From Desulfoluna sp. (GTDB lineage: Bacteria > Desulfobacterota > Desulfobacteria > Desulfobacterales > Desulfolunaceae), in NCBI RefSeq assembly GCF_030145185.1, contig NZ_JAQYWB010000036.1:1-58724 (forward strand): a stretch of DNA of 58,724 nt. Direction: 5' to 3'. Below the pieces are notes generated by a model that worked only from the letters and a program-made list of their open reading frames with translations, was not told the DNA's origin and made no database searches. A program made the translations under genes and the position numbers. This document shows positions 35,016 to 44,176 of the stretch, in pieces. The number at the start of each line of letters is the position of its first letter. The stretch's first letter is position 1.

Positions 35016-37808
35016 TCAGGGCATGAGCCACACCAGGCGCATGGCATCGAGTCGGACGCGGCACTGGGTCAGGGCCTTTCCCATGTTTTTTTTCTCTGCG
35101 TTTAGCGCAACGATTTCTTTGTTTGTGACATGGGGATTTGTTTCTTTCAGGGCCGTCATCCGGTTGATCTCATGGTCCATAAATGCGTTCATGGCGTGCA
35201 GGGCTTTTTTCGTGACGGCGTTGCTCTGGTCTTCCATGTGAGCGCTGCTCTTTTTGATAAGGCCGGGAAGGAGCTCCCGGCAAAGGGTCGGGTGTTCAGA
35301 GAGCCAGGAGGGGGGAAGGTCCTGAAGCGTGCCGGACAGGGTATCCGATGGCCAGGCTTTTGAGCATTCGTCTCCCCTGTGGTTGAGGACGAGACGAAAG
35401 GGTGCCGTGGGGAGAAACCGATCCACGCGGAGAGATGCCGGGGCAATGCACTCGGGCACGCCGATGAGTTCCACAAGGAGGCCGTGGTCCCCGGTGTCAG
35501 GGAGGGCTGCCAGCGAGGCGTTGCCTGAATCCGAACCGAGGAAAGATTCCAGGGCGCCAACGACCATGGGATGATCGGCGGTGAGAAATTCGATCTCTTC
35601 GCGCTGGAGGGCGGTGGGGCGATCAAAGGTGACGGCCAGCGGATTTCGGCGAAAGGGAGGCAGGGGCAGGGCAGGCTCATCGCCTTCTTTAAATTCCAGA
35701 AGAACGGTTTTTTTGCCGATTTTGTCGATCTCGATGCCGTGCTGCTCAAAGAGCCGCAGGATAAAGCCTGAAAGCGAGGAGGACTCATCGTTTTCCCTGA
35801 TCTTGCCCAGCAGTTCGGCGATGCGCTCGGGGCGGTTGGCGGTGAGCTCCAGCAGCCGGTCCCGTCCGGCCTGCAACTCGTGGGAGAGGCGGGTTGAGAC
35901 ATCCTTTGTTTCGGAAAGGATGAGGTTTAATTCGGCCTCAGGAAATGGGCTTGGATTAAGGGTCGCTTTGATGAGGTTTTCAAGGGGCTCTTTAAAGGTG
36001 GCTCCGAGGGTGTGAAGCCCGGGAACACAGCGTGAAAAGATGCCTGATGTGTCGTACCATCGCGCGTGAATTTCGGAGGCGCTTCGGGCGAGATAGGGCA
36101 CATGGATTTGAATATCGTGTTTCTGGCCGATGCGGTCGAGGCGTCCGATGCGCTGTTCAACTTTTTCCGGGTTGGGGGGCAGGTCAAAGAGGATCAGGTG
36201 CCGCGCGAACTGGAAGTTTCGTCCTTCACTGCCGATTTCAGAGCAGATGAGAAGACGCGCGCCCTCTTCTTGGGCAAACCAGGCGGCGTTTCTGTCTCGC
36301 TGGATAAGGGTCATCTCTTCGTGGAAGAGCGCGATTTTGATGGAGAGCTCACGGAGCAGAGCCGTTTCAATGGCCTGTACCTTCTCCCGGCTGCTGCAGA
36401 TAAGCAGCATTTTTTCGTCTCGATGGGTTTTCAGGTGCGCGGCCAACCAGCTTATTCTGGGGTCGTCAGTCAGCTCGGGCATGGGCGCTTTCGGGGAGGC
36501 ATCGTGGTGCAGCTCATCATGATGCCGGGCGATTGTCGCCTTGGATGCGTCCAGCCTGTGGAGGTTGGGTATCCGGTCTGGAAAGCCCTGGATGACCTTG
36601 CGGGTGTTGCGAAAAATAACGCGGCCCGGTCCGTGGCGATCGAGAAGATCATCCACAATGGAGGAGGGGTCGGTTTCAAGGGCTTCTCTGGGGACAGGGG
36701 TGCCGAGTCGGGTTGAAAGTTCGGCCCGCTCCTGTTCCGTCAGTTCCGTTTTATCCAGGATTTTGACGGCAAGGGCAGCGGTGCTCTGGTGGCGGAGGGT
36801 TTCGTTTTCGTATTGCTTAAAGCTGGGATAACGGGCGGGATCCAGCAGGCGCAGCTGGGCAAAATGGCTTTTGCGGCCCATTTGTTCCGGGGTGGCCGTG
36901 AGAAGAAGCAACCCGCGGCTGAGGCGGCTCAAGGATTCGACGCATTGGAAGGGGTGACTTCCCGGTTCCATGTGGTGGGCTTCATCCACCACCACCATGT
37001 CGAAACCGGATTCCAGGGCCTGAAGCAGACGCGTCTCGGATTTCAGCAGGGGCATGGGGGCCAGGAAGAGCTGGTCCGCGGCAAAGGGGTTGCATCCCGG
37101 CTCGGTTTGTTCCATCTCCTTGAAATGGTTCTCGTTTGCGATACGAAAATGAAGGTTGAAACGCCGCAATAGCTCGACAAACCATTGGTGTATGAGGGCG
37201 TCGGGCACGAGAATCAGGACCCGGGCCACCTGCTCGGTGAGGAGGAGGCGGTGGAGGATGAGGCAGGCCTCAATGGTTTTACCCAGGCCCACTTCGTCGG
37301 CCAGGAGGACGCGGGGAAGATGGCGACCGGAGACTTCGTGGGCGATATGAAACTGGTGGCCGATGAGGTCCACGCGTCCTCCGAGAAAGCCACGAACCGG
37401 CGATGCCTTGGCCGCGAGGTGATGGGAGAGAGCTTCCATGCGGAGATCAAAGAGGTCGGATGCATCGGAAAAACCGCTGGTCAGGCGGTCCAGTGGGGTG
37501 GAAAAACTCAAGGTGTCGGCGAGTTCAGATTCGGGTAACTCTCGGCCCTCCCCGCAATAGATGAGGAGCCCTTCGATCTCTTCCACCGTATTCACCGCAA
37601 AGGAGGTCTTTTTCCGACTTGTGACCGAGTCTCCGGGTTTAAAGGTGACGCGTCGCAATGGGGCGGATGCTGCGGCGTATTGCCTGGTGCAGTCGCTCTC
37701 TTCAAAACGCACGGTAACCCGCCTTGTTTCCACGGACCAGACGGTCCCCAACCCCAGCTCCGGTTCGGTTTCGCTGACCCAGCGCTGGCCCACAACAAAT
37801 GGATGCAT
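35016..37808 (-). CDS. rapA: RNA polymerase-associated helicase RapA (HepA)
   Basis: 930 residues, Swi2/Snf2 ATPase that recycles stalled RNA polymerase. N-terminal Tudor/SH3-like strands (FVVGQRWVSETEPELGLGTV) lead to the ATPase with Walker A DEVGLGKTIEA, the DEAH box VVDEAHHM, LLLTATPEQMGRKSHFAQLRLLDP, the C-terminal helicase lobe (LICSEIGSEGRNFQFA; QRIGRLDRIGQ), and the RapA C-terminal domain. Length is near E. coli RapA (968). ATG 37808 is preceded by AAGGGACATTC; a TTG codon upstream is also possible. It is monocistronic. Confidence 0.92.
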   Translation of the reverse strand: MHPFVVGQRWVSETEPELGLGTVWSVETRRVTVRFEESDCTRQYAAASAPLRRVTFKPGDSVTSRKKTSFAVNTVEEIEGLLIYCGEGRELPESELADTLSFSTPLDRLTSGFSDASDLFDLRMEALSHHLAAKASPVRGFLGGRVDLIGHQFHIAHEVSGRHLPRVLLADEVGLGKTIEACLILHRLLLTEQVARVLILVPDALIHQWFVELLRRFNLHFRIANENHFKEMEQTEPGCNPFAADQLFLAPMPLLKSETRLLQALESGFDMVVVDEAHHMEPGSHPFQCVESLSRLSRGLLLLTATPEQMGRKSHFAQLRLLDPARYPSFKQYENETLRHQSTAALAVKILDKTELTEQERAELSTRLGTPVPREALETDPSSIVDDLLDRHGPGRVIFRNTRKVIQGFPDRIPNLHRLDASKATIARHHDELHHDASPKAPMPELTDDPRISWLAAHLKTHRDEKMLLICSSREKVQAIETALLRELSIKIALFHEEMTLIQRDRNAAWFAQEEGARLLICSEIGSEGRNFQFARHLILFDLPPNPEKVEQRIGRLDRIGQKHDIQIHVPYLARSASEIHARWYDTSGIFSRCVPGLHTLGATFKEPLENLIKATLNPSPFPEAELNLILSETKDVSTRLSHELQAGRDRLLELTANRPERIAELLGKIRENDESSSLSGFILRLFEQHGIEIDKIGKKTVLLEFKEGDEPALPLPPFRRNPLAVTFDRPTALQREEIEFLTADHPMVVGALESFLGSDSGNASLAALPDTGDHGLLVELIGVPECIAPASLRVDRFLPTAPFRLVLNHRGDECSKAWPSDTLSGTLQDLPPSWLSEHPTLCRELLPGLIKKSSAHMEDQSNAVTKKALHAMNAFMDHEINRMTALKETNPHVTNKEIVALNAEKKNMGKALTQCRVRLDAMRLVWLMP

Positions 37809-38064
37809 CAATGAATGTCCCTTATCTGCTCTTATTAAAAGGATGGCAAAAAGTCAGATAAATTACATGACTTTCTCTAAGATATCCAGATAATTTTGCT
37901 GGATGCATGGCACCCGGGGGAACTCTTTGTTGAAATTTCGTCTGAATTTATGCAATCATAACGATTGATATGTTCACTGTTTTTGGGGCTGGTTGGGAGT
38001 TTTGGGGTCCCATGGAAAAACAGGCAGAGGGCGAGCCTATCCCACAAAAAAATGAGGTGACAAC

Positions 38065-38832
38065 ATGGGGACTGGAAGAAAAGCCATGCTTCGCGACAGG
38101 GGTTTGTCGATGACGGAGCGTCAGATGATACACGGGCTTTGCGGATTTTTCGCGGGCGGGATCGGATATGCGGTGGTCATGGTTGTGGCGGTGGTTGCTT
38201 TGACCCTTGCTCTTCCTGGTCGGGCAACGGCGGAGGCCACCCCCGCGCAAGGGACCGTTGAAACAGCGCTGGAGCCTGCGGCAAATGGACCGGGAAACCA
38301 GAAAGAGGAGCCCCCCTCCAATGCGGAGATTACCCAACCGAGTGGCTCCACCGATGCGTTGATGGATGCCTACAATGAAAGAATTCAGCGTGTGATGGAT
38401 CAGGCCGACCCTTTTTCTTCGATCACCCCCGAGGACGCCTTTTCCGTCACAGAAGCATTAAAAAATAACCAGGAATACAAGAAGGCCCTGGAGCTCTACC
38501 TGAAGCTTGACGAGGAGACCAGCGAGCCGGAGGCATTCTCTGGCGCTGCCGAGGCTTCCGAGGCCATTGGCCTTGATGAGCGGGTGGGTGTGTTGGCGGG
38601 TGAAGCCCAGGACATGTATGAAAAGCAGTATGAAGCGTTTTTGATGAAAGCCAAAGCCCATGAGAACATGGGCGAGCTTCCGGAGGCACGTCTTTTGATC
38701 GAGCGGGCCATGATGTCGATGGCTGAGGACGGCACCGGTGTGGACGCGGCCGTACTGGATCTTTACAAAGAGATCATGGAAAAGGTCTCGGGGCGATCCG
38801 AATCGGAGCCCTCTGAGGAAGACATACCCTGA
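38065..38832 (+). CDS. Single-pass membrane protein with TPR-like domain
   Basis: 255 residues: a short cytoplasmic segment, one membrane helix (about 24-52), a low-complexity Pro/Glu/Ala linker (about 55-90), then a helical region (about 115-245) with TPR-like repeats (EYKKALELYLKLDEE; AHENMGELPEARLLIERAMM). It is expected to face the periplasm. GAGGTGACAAC precedes ATG. I cannot assign a family. It is followed by two paralogous membrane proteins. Confidence 0.65.
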   Translation: MGTGRKAMLRDRGLSMTERQMIHGLCGFFAGGIGYAVVMVVAVVALTLALPGRATAEATPAQGTVETALEPAANGPGNQKEEPPSNAEITQPSGSTDALMDAYNERIQRVMDQADPFSSITPEDAFSVTEALKNNQEYKKALELYLKLDEETSEPEAFSGAAEASEAIGLDERVGVLAGEAQDMYEKQYEAFLMKAKAHENMGELPEARLLIERAMMSMAEDGTGVDAAVLDLYKEIMEKVSGRSESEPSEEDIP

Positions 38833-39048
38833 TTTTATGCCATGCGACTCAACTCTTGGCCCTTGGCTGGGTCGCTGTGGTGCGTCTGTTGTCATGAACG
38901 GAACAAATACAAAGAGAACGTATTTTTTGTGTGTTATTTGTAAACATTGATAATGCAGCATAAACAATAGAGTCATGATTTGTGGTTTATACATCACGCG
39001 GTGGCGTTTATGTATGTGCCCGGATGACGTGGGGATGAGGGTGGTGTT

Positions 39049-39876
39049 ATGTCTGGAACACCGTGGTTGCTGGTAGGCGCCTCAGCGGTTCTGTGTTTTC
39101 CGTTGGCTCTGGAGCTCAGGGCTATCCTGAGGGTAGGCACCCTGTGCGCGGGGATTTTCTATCTGTTTCTTTTTGTTGGAAGCTGCATGTTGATTGATAT
39201 CTATTTGATGGATATTCCTCTGGTCAGCTTTCGCAAGCCGGTGGCGATGGCAGAAGAGGTCAAGAGCCGGTTGATGCAGGACCCGGTTTGCAGGGCGCTG
39301 AAGGTCTGCGATCCGCAAGGCTACCAGGAGGTGGCTGATTGCATGGTCTCGTCCGAATATGGGTTTATGCAGGAGGCCTATGCCTCGTGTGAAATCAATC
39401 GAATTCTTTCCAGATCCTTTCACACCCATCTGCCCAGGGCGTCTGATGATGCGCTGTCTCATTATCTTCAAGCGGTGATTCGTGAAATGCAGGAGAAGGC
39501 GTGGGATCAGTCAGATTTTTGTCTTTCCGCCCGCATTCGAGGGGACGCCGGAGCTGACAGGGCTTATTTTGAGACGGACGACATCCGATCTTTGTACATC
39601 GATGTGTTTATTGAGGTGCTGGAGTCGGCGGCCGAAGGGGGCCATCCCTGTGCCAGCCGCGCCGCGTATGACCAGTCGATGACCGCTGTTTTGGAGGAGC
39701 TTCATGGCAACTATGGCGATGAACTTCGACTCCTTGGCGACCCGGAACGGTATGTCAAAGACGATGCTGACAAGAGCACCTATTGCCGCTTGATTATGGC
39801 GTATTACGAGACGATATCCTTTCAGTCCTCCGATGACGTGGGGGCGATTGTCCGGTGGTTGTGTTCAAATCGATAA
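39049..39876 (+). CDS. Membrane protein of unknown function, tandem paralogue A
   Basis: 275 residues. The first about 55 hold one or two hydrophobic segments (WLLVGASAVLCFPLAL; ILRVGTLCAGIFYLFLFVGS). The rest is a soluble, acidic, alpha-rich domain. Shared with the next gene are the motifs IDIYLMDIP, INRILSRSF, RASDDAL, YDQSMTAV, PERYVKD and a terminal GAIVRWL. Eight cysteines are scattered through the soluble part. GAGG lies upstream of ATG. No named domain recognised. Confidence 0.7.
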   Translation: MSGTPWLLVGASAVLCFPLALELRAILRVGTLCAGIFYLFLFVGSCMLIDIYLMDIPLVSFRKPVAMAEEVKSRLMQDPVCRALKVCDPQGYQEVADCMVSSEYGFMQEAYASCEINRILSRSFHTHLPRASDDALSHYLQAVIREMQEKAWDQSDFCLSARIRGDAGADRAYFETDDIRSLYIDVFIEVLESAAEGGHPCASRAAYDQSMTAVLEELHGNYGDELRLLGDPERYVKDDADKSTYCRLIMAYYETISFQSSDDVGAIVRWLCSNR

Positions 39877-39926
39877 ATAAAGAGACCGAAGGCATGGCTC
39901 ATGCCCTCGGAGGTAAGGAATAGATC

Positions 39927-40757
39927 ATGTTTCCATGGCTTTGGGTGTGTGGGTCCGCGGTTGTCAGTGTGGTGGTGGCCCATGAGTTGGATCAGGAATT
40001 TGGGTTGGGACGTGTTTTACGCGCTGTTCTGGTTCTTTTTATTTTTTTTGGAAGCGTGACGGTTATCGATCGGTATATCGTGGATATTCCATCGTTGAAA
40101 ATCCCGAGGATGCTCACCTACCAGGAAGAACTGGAGGAGGAGGTCTCACAGGATTTGATTTACGGGGTCTTGAAAAAAAGAAATCAACAGGCTTTTGATA
40201 AGGTCCTGAGGTTGCTTTATTCCCTTCGGTATGAAAATGCGGATGAGCAGGCGGTCATGCGCAGTGTGAATAAAATTTTGACCCAGACATTCGAGGCCGC
40301 ACTCTATCGTGCCTCCGACTCGGCGCTGGTGGGGTATCTTGACTACAAACTTCAGGAGATGGCCGACCTTGCCGAATACCATGACGGCTTTTGTTATGGA
40401 TCCCTCTGGGACGAGGGGGAGGACGTGACCCAGGGCGGTGAACTCTCGGAAGAGACCCGGGTGCTTTTTCGTGAGGTGTTTATTCAGGTGATGGACCACT
40501 CGGTGGGCGGGGACAAACTTCCCTCCGAGGTGATGTATGACCAGGCGATGACCTCGGTAAATGAGACGATGTATGCACGGTTTGGCGAAGAAATCCGTAT
40601 TTTTTTTGAGCCTGAGATCTATGTGCGGGACTCTGAAAATCGGGCGCGCTATTGCGTTATCATGCGCGGGTATTACGAAGCGATTCTGGATGAACCACCC
40701 GCCCAGGCGGGGTTGATCGTGCGCTGGTTGAACCGACCCCGGAAAGATCGGGCTTAA
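39927..40757 (+). CDS. Membrane protein of unknown function, tandem paralogue B
   Basis: 276 residues, clearly homologous along its length to the preceding gene but only around 30% identical by eye. Matching blocks are IDRYIVDIPS, VNKILTQTF, RASDSALVGYL, YDQAMTSVNE, PEIYVRD, RYCVIMRGYYEAI and GLIVRWL. Two hydrophobic N-terminal segments (about 5-18, 28-48). Most cysteines of paralogue A are not conserved. GGAGGTAAGGA precedes ATG. The pair is separated by 50 bases and likely forms one transcript, with the DUF2293 gene 25 bases downstream. Confidence 0.7.
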   Translation: MFPWLWVCGSAVVSVVVAHELDQEFGLGRVLRAVLVLFIFFGSVTVIDRYIVDIPSLKIPRMLTYQEELEEEVSQDLIYGVLKKRNQQAFDKVLRLLYSLRYENADEQAVMRSVNKILTQTFEAALYRASDSALVGYLDYKLQEMADLAEYHDGFCYGSLWDEGEDVTQGGELSEETRVLFREVFIQVMDHSVGGDKLPSEVMYDQAMTSVNETMYARFGEEIRIFFEPEIYVRDSENRARYCVIMRGYYEAILDEPPAQAGLIVRWLNRPRKDRA

Positions 40758-40782
40758 AAATCAAGGGAAATGAAGGACAGGT

Positions 40783-41493
40783 ATGCCGGAAGATGTACGG
40801 GTTGTGAAGCCCGGCACCCAAAAGAACGAAGTGATCTGTGATACGGGGGCGGTGCTCTCGGTGCCTGTGGACTGGGAGCTGTTGTCCCCTGGTGATGCGG
40901 CGTTGACAAGACGTGTCAAGAAAGCCGGGCCGTATTGGCAGATGCAAGAGAAAAAAGGCCGGAAACTCTTTTCGCGAGGGGTCTGGGCCCCCGTCGAAAC
41001 CATCCGATCGATTCGCATGGTGCTGGAAAAGGAACGGGAGACTCCCGCCTACAAGAAAAAACTGGCCTCGGGTCGCGAGCGTCGGGAAAAACAGCAGGGG
41101 GACTATGTGGAGGATTTCAGGGGTGCCGTCCTGGCGTTCCTTCATTTTCATCCCCGTCACAGGTCCCTTGCCGACGCATTGGCAAAGGCTGTTACCGAAC
41201 TGGCCGCTCCCGTGGGGAGCGGCACCGTGGCGCGGACCCAGCGTATTCCTCTGAATGAACGGGCGGAAGCGGCGGTCATCGCCTGGTTGCGTCATCAGAC
41301 AACCGGTTACGATACCCTGAAGGTGGCCCGCATCAAAGGAGAGCGCCGGAAGGTCCGGCGTAAACTGGCGGCCGAGTCGGTGGCGCTTCTCCAGCGGTAT
41401 CGAAATGGCGAAGAAAACCCAGAGTGTCCCTTGAAAAAGGCGTTGTGTGCGAAGGCGAACAGGGACGGGGTCTGTGTCGAGGGGTGTGATTGA
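40783..41493 (+). CDS. DUF2293-domain protein
   Basis: 236 residues, soluble and basic. The N-terminal part (about 20-75) reads VPVDWELLSPGDAALTRRVKKAGPYW and GRKLFSRGVWAP, the distinctive DUF2293 pattern. The C-terminal half is Arg/Lys-rich with a cysteine-rich end (NPECPLKKALCAKANRDGVCVEGC) that could bind a metal ion. The role is unknown; basic character fits nucleic-acid binding. AAGGACAGG precedes ATG. Likely co-transcribed with the two paralogues upstream. Confidence 0.8.
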   Translation: MPEDVRVVKPGTQKNEVICDTGAVLSVPVDWELLSPGDAALTRRVKKAGPYWQMQEKKGRKLFSRGVWAPVETIRSIRMVLEKERETPAYKKKLASGRERREKQQGDYVEDFRGAVLAFLHFHPRHRSLADALAKAVTELAAPVGSGTVARTQRIPLNERAEAAVIAWLRHQTTGYDTLKVARIKGERRKVRRKLAAESVALLQRYRNGEENPECPLKKALCAKANRDGVCVEGCD

Positions 41494-41526
41494 AAAAAAA
41501 AAGTTAGGGCTTCCGAAAATAGTTTG

Positions 41527-41554
41527 TTGACACGTGCGATGGGCGTCTTATCTT
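41527..41554 (+). promoter_or_regulatory. Predicted promoter for the 45-residue protein
   Basis: Perfect -35 TTGACA (41527-41532) and -10 TATCTT (41549-41554) with a 16-base spacer. The leader carries GGGGGG-ctct-CCCCC-like pairing around 41568-41583 and ends in GGGGAGGAGATAAACC before ATG. Confidence 0.65.
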
Positions 41555-41623
41555 TAAAGTAAGAAGAAGGGGGGCTCTCCCCCACAGATAAAACAAACAT
41601 CCCTTTTGGGGAGGAGATAAACC

Positions 41624-41761
41624 ATGAAATTTACTGAAACCTATCATGATTACATTGAATCCGACGAAGAAAGAGAAGAGGGTCATATTGACGTGAGAAC
41701 CCTCAACCATCTGTGCGAAGACCCCACGGGATGTGATCTCGGGATCGATGTTGCCGGATAA
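41624..41761 (+). CDS. Small acidic protein, 45 residues
   Basis: Begins MKFTETYHDYIESDEEREE and ends DLGIDVAG, stop TAA 41759-41761. It is strongly acidic (Glu/Asp rich) with two cysteines (LCEDPTGCD) and no membrane segment. It is too short for most gene callers, but the evidence is unusually good: consensus promoter upstream, GGGGAGGAG ribosome site at ideal spacing, and a strong terminator downstream. No homologue recognised. Possible roles are a regulatory peptide, a small metal-binding protein, or a leader for the catabolic island that begins 400 bases on. Confidence 0.7.
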   Translation: MKFTETYHDYIESDEEREEGHIDVRTLNHLCEDPTGCDLGIDVAG

Positions 41762-41832
41762 CCGATTGTGTGAGTGGCTGGGCGGCTTCTTTATATAAGG
41801 CGCAGGCCGATTCGATATACCTTGACCCATGG

Positions 41833-41866
41833 AGAGGCGCTGAGTGATCAGCGCCTCTTTTTTTTG
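41833..41866 (+). terminator. Terminator after the 45-residue protein
   Basis: An 11-base perfect stem, AGAGGCGCTGA (41833-41843) with TCAGCGCCTCT (41848-41858), tetraloop GTGA, followed by eight T. Confidence 0.92.
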
Positions 41867-42011
41867 GGGTGTGGGGGGCGGACCGGCATCGCGCCGGCTG
41901 CGGTGAGCAGCCGAAGGGGTTCATCTTCCAGTCGATGGGAAAAGGTGATGGTATAATGGCCTTAATTTATGAGGAATAGATACGGCGCGCCCCACCTCTT
42001 TGTGATTGTAT

Positions 42012-42033
42012 AACTTATTTTATAAAATAAGTT
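42012..42033. promoter_or_regulatory. Palindromic operator candidate upstream of hisD-like copy 1
   Basis: A perfect 22-base palindrome centred at 42022.5, with core TTATTTTATAAAATAA. A degenerate second site (GGTTATAAAAGA, centre 42046.5) lies between it and the -35 box. The core recurs at three other promoter regions in this island. Confidence 0.7.
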
Positions 42034-42055
42034 CGAAAAAAGGTTATAAAAGATG

Positions 42056-42084
42056 TTGACACGGAAAGGTTCCCCGGATATAAA
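42056..42084 (+). promoter_or_regulatory. Predicted promoter of hisD-like copy 1
   Basis: -35 TTGACA (42056-42061), 17-base spacer, -10 TATAAA (42079-42084), about 72 bases before the start codon. Confidence 0.75.
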
Positions 42085-42156
42085 TATTTCATCCTCACAC
42101 TGTGGGGGGAGAATGCAGTTTTTTGGATTGATTTTATATACATGTGGAGTGTGTCA

Positions 42157-43467
42157 ATGGAATTTATCAAGAAGGCAGAGCTTAGCTTTGAAGAAGTAAG
42201 TGACCAGAAGCGCGTCATCGTCGAAGGGATTCTCAAGGACATTGAAACCCGAGGCGAAGAAGCCGTTCGTGATCTGGCCAAAAAATTTGACAACTGGGAA
42301 GGCGATTTTGTTCTTTCCGAAGAAAAAAAGCAGGCCCTGATCGATCAGGTTCCCCAGTCCGTTAAGGATGATCTTCAGTTTGCCTACGATCAGGTTTTTG
42401 GCTTCGCCAAGGCTCAGCGCGAAAGCATCGTTGAGTTTGAAAAAGAGACGATCAAAGGTGTCCGCCTCGGTCAGAAGGTCATTCCCATGGAAGTGGCGGG
42501 TTGCTACGTTCCCGGTGGCCGTTTTGCCCACGCCTGTTCTGCCATTATGAGCGTTGCGACTGCCAAGGCTGCCGGTGTGAAAACCGTCATCGCCTGCTCC
42601 CCTCCCCGAGGCGACAGCATCGCACCTGCCGTGGTTTACGCCATGCATATTGCCGGTGCTGATATTATCATCGAGATGGGCGGCGTTCAGGCCATCGCTA
42701 CCATGGCTTATGGTCTCTTCACTGGCAAGCCCGCCAACATCCTTGTCGGTCCCGGTAACGCCTTTGTTGCCGAAGCCAAGGCGATCCTTGCTGGCACCGG
42801 CCGCTGCGCCATTGACGTATTTGCCGGCCCCACAGAGTCTTCTGTGATCGCTGACAAGACCGCCGATGCGATGACCGTGGCTGTTGACCTGGTTTCCCAG
42901 GCAGAGCACGGACTCGATTCTCCTGTATGGCTTCATACCGACTGCCGTGAGTTGGCCGAAAAGGTCAACGAACTGATGCCCAAAGTGATTGCCGACATGC
43001 CCGACCCCGAAACGCCTGCGACTTCCTGGAGGGATTTCGGTGAAATCGTTCTCTGCGAGAGCCGAGAAGAGCTGGTGAAGGTCAGTGACGAGTACTCTTC
43101 CGAGCACGTTCAGGTCATGGCCGAAGATCTGGATTGGTGGGTCAAGAACCTGACGAATTACGGATCTCTTTTCTTGGGTGAAGGCAGCACCGTGCCCCAG
43201 GGTGACAAGTGCTCCGGTACAAACCACATCCTCCCCACCAAGAAAGCCGGTTACACCTCCGGTGGTCTGAACGTTCACAAGTTCCTTAAGATCATGACCT
43301 ATCAGGAGATTACGCCTGAAGCCAACAAGGTTGTCAGCGGTGCGGCTTCCCGCCTCTCCCGTGTTGAAGGCATGGAAGGCCACGCTCGCGCCTGTGACTG
43401 GCGTCTGCGTAAGTTCTTTCCCAGCGAAGTATGGGATTTCGAAGTCTACAACCAGACCAAGTACTAA
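42157..43467 (+). CDS. Histidinol dehydrogenase-family NAD-dependent dehydrogenase, copy 1
   Basis: 436 residues. The HisD fold is complete. Predicted zinc ligands Gln248 and His251 (SQAEHG), Asp350 (QGDKCSGTNH) and His409 (EGHARA), and the catalytic pair Glu316-His317 (SSEHVQV), are all present, so it should be an active Zn/NAD alcohol dehydrogenase. It is not in a his operon, exists twice here, and lies beside methyltransferase genes, so histidine synthesis is unlikely. Relatives such as HpsN oxidise sulfopropanediol; other members act on unknown alcohols. ATG 42157 begins MEFIKKAEL as in copy 2; an ATG five codons upstream is also open. Promoter and palindromic operator are upstream, a terminator downstream. 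Confidence 0.85.
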   Translation: MEFIKKAELSFEEVSDQKRVIVEGILKDIETRGEEAVRDLAKKFDNWEGDFVLSEEKKQALIDQVPQSVKDDLQFAYDQVFGFAKAQRESIVEFEKETIKGVRLGQKVIPMEVAGCYVPGGRFAHACSAIMSVATAKAAGVKTVIACSPPRGDSIAPAVVYAMHIAGADIIIEMGGVQAIATMAYGLFTGKPANILVGPGNAFVAEAKAILAGTGRCAIDVFAGPTESSVIADKTADAMTVAVDLVSQAEHGLDSPVWLHTDCRELAEKVNELMPKVIADMPDPETPATSWRDFGEIVLCESREELVKVSDEYSSEHVQVMAEDLDWWVKNLTNYGSLFLGEGSTVPQGDKCSGTNHILPTKKAGYTSGGLNVHKFLKIMTYQEITPEANKVVSGAASRLSRVEGMEGHARACDWRLRKFFPSEVWDFEVYNQTKY

Positions 43468-43790
43468 AGGGTCTGTCGGCTCAGGCCGACCCCGGGTCAC
43501 CTTAATGGGTGGCTCGGGGGCTCTTGTGATTTAATCCCGACGCACACAGGGAGTTCTTCGTAACAGGGATGATGCGGTTCTTCCTGTGGTGCGATTCATC
43601 GGGTTTACATATATTTTCTTCCCCCTGGCAGAGGCTGTGCGTCACTTTTTCTGGCCGGGGTTTATATATGGGTATTTCTTGATGCCCAGGCAGTCTGACT
43701 TCGTGTGAATACGTCGGAAAATATGGCATGCTGAACCTGTTGTACAGGACGGTTCCTGCCGGGCTGCCGACTTCTCTCCTTACATTCTGA

Positions 43791-43828
43791 AAAAGGCCGG
43801 CGGCACCCTAATGCCTCCGGCCTTTTTC
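43791..43828 (+). terminator. Terminator downstream of hisD-like copy 1
   Basis: AAAAAGGCCGG pairs with CCGGCCTTTTT, flanked by A on one side and T on the other, so it can act in both directions. Confidence 0.85.
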
Positions 43829-43934
43829 AGTTTAAATTTTCTTCACAGGCGGTATCTTTCCAGGTGCCTTCTGGGAAAAGCCTTCTGCAAGCCCCCCTTT
43901 GAAGGCGAAGCTGTGTGCAGCAAACACAACGAAG

Positions 43935-43971
43935 AAAAGGCCGCGATTCTTAAGAGTCGCGGCCTTTTTTT
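43935..43971 (+). terminator. Second terminator-like hairpin
   Basis: AAAAGGCCGCGA (43935-43946) pairs perfectly with TCGCGGCCTTTT (43957-43968), followed by further T. It also looks bidirectional. Confidence 0.85.
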
Positions 43972-44176
43972 GTGAACAGAGGTTTGCTTCAGGTCTTGAT
44001 GGGTGAGGCACACCTGGAAGGTGCTGTGATTTGGAGGCTGACTGGTGTAAAAGAAGAGAGTGAGTCTTGGCGGTACATCCCGGCATTTGTTCGGGCCGTC
44101 CAGCGAAACGGTGGTCGGTAAGGGCTGCCTTTGCATCTGTTTATATTTTTTAAGACGTAAGGAAGATCTTTTATTT

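Larger units (their letters stand above)
43468..44176. other. Intergenic region with two hairpin terminators
   Basis: About 700 bases without a supported gene. After the hisD-like stop comes a small hairpin GTCGG/CCGAC, then two strong terminators (listed separately) separated by about 105 bases of unassigned sequence. Confidence 0.5.

Noticed and set aside
42154-43500. 448-residue open frame antisense to hisD-like copy 1
   Set aside because: Low-complexity composition and no ribosome site; a partial shadow appears opposite copy 2 as well, as expected for a mirror of conserved codons.
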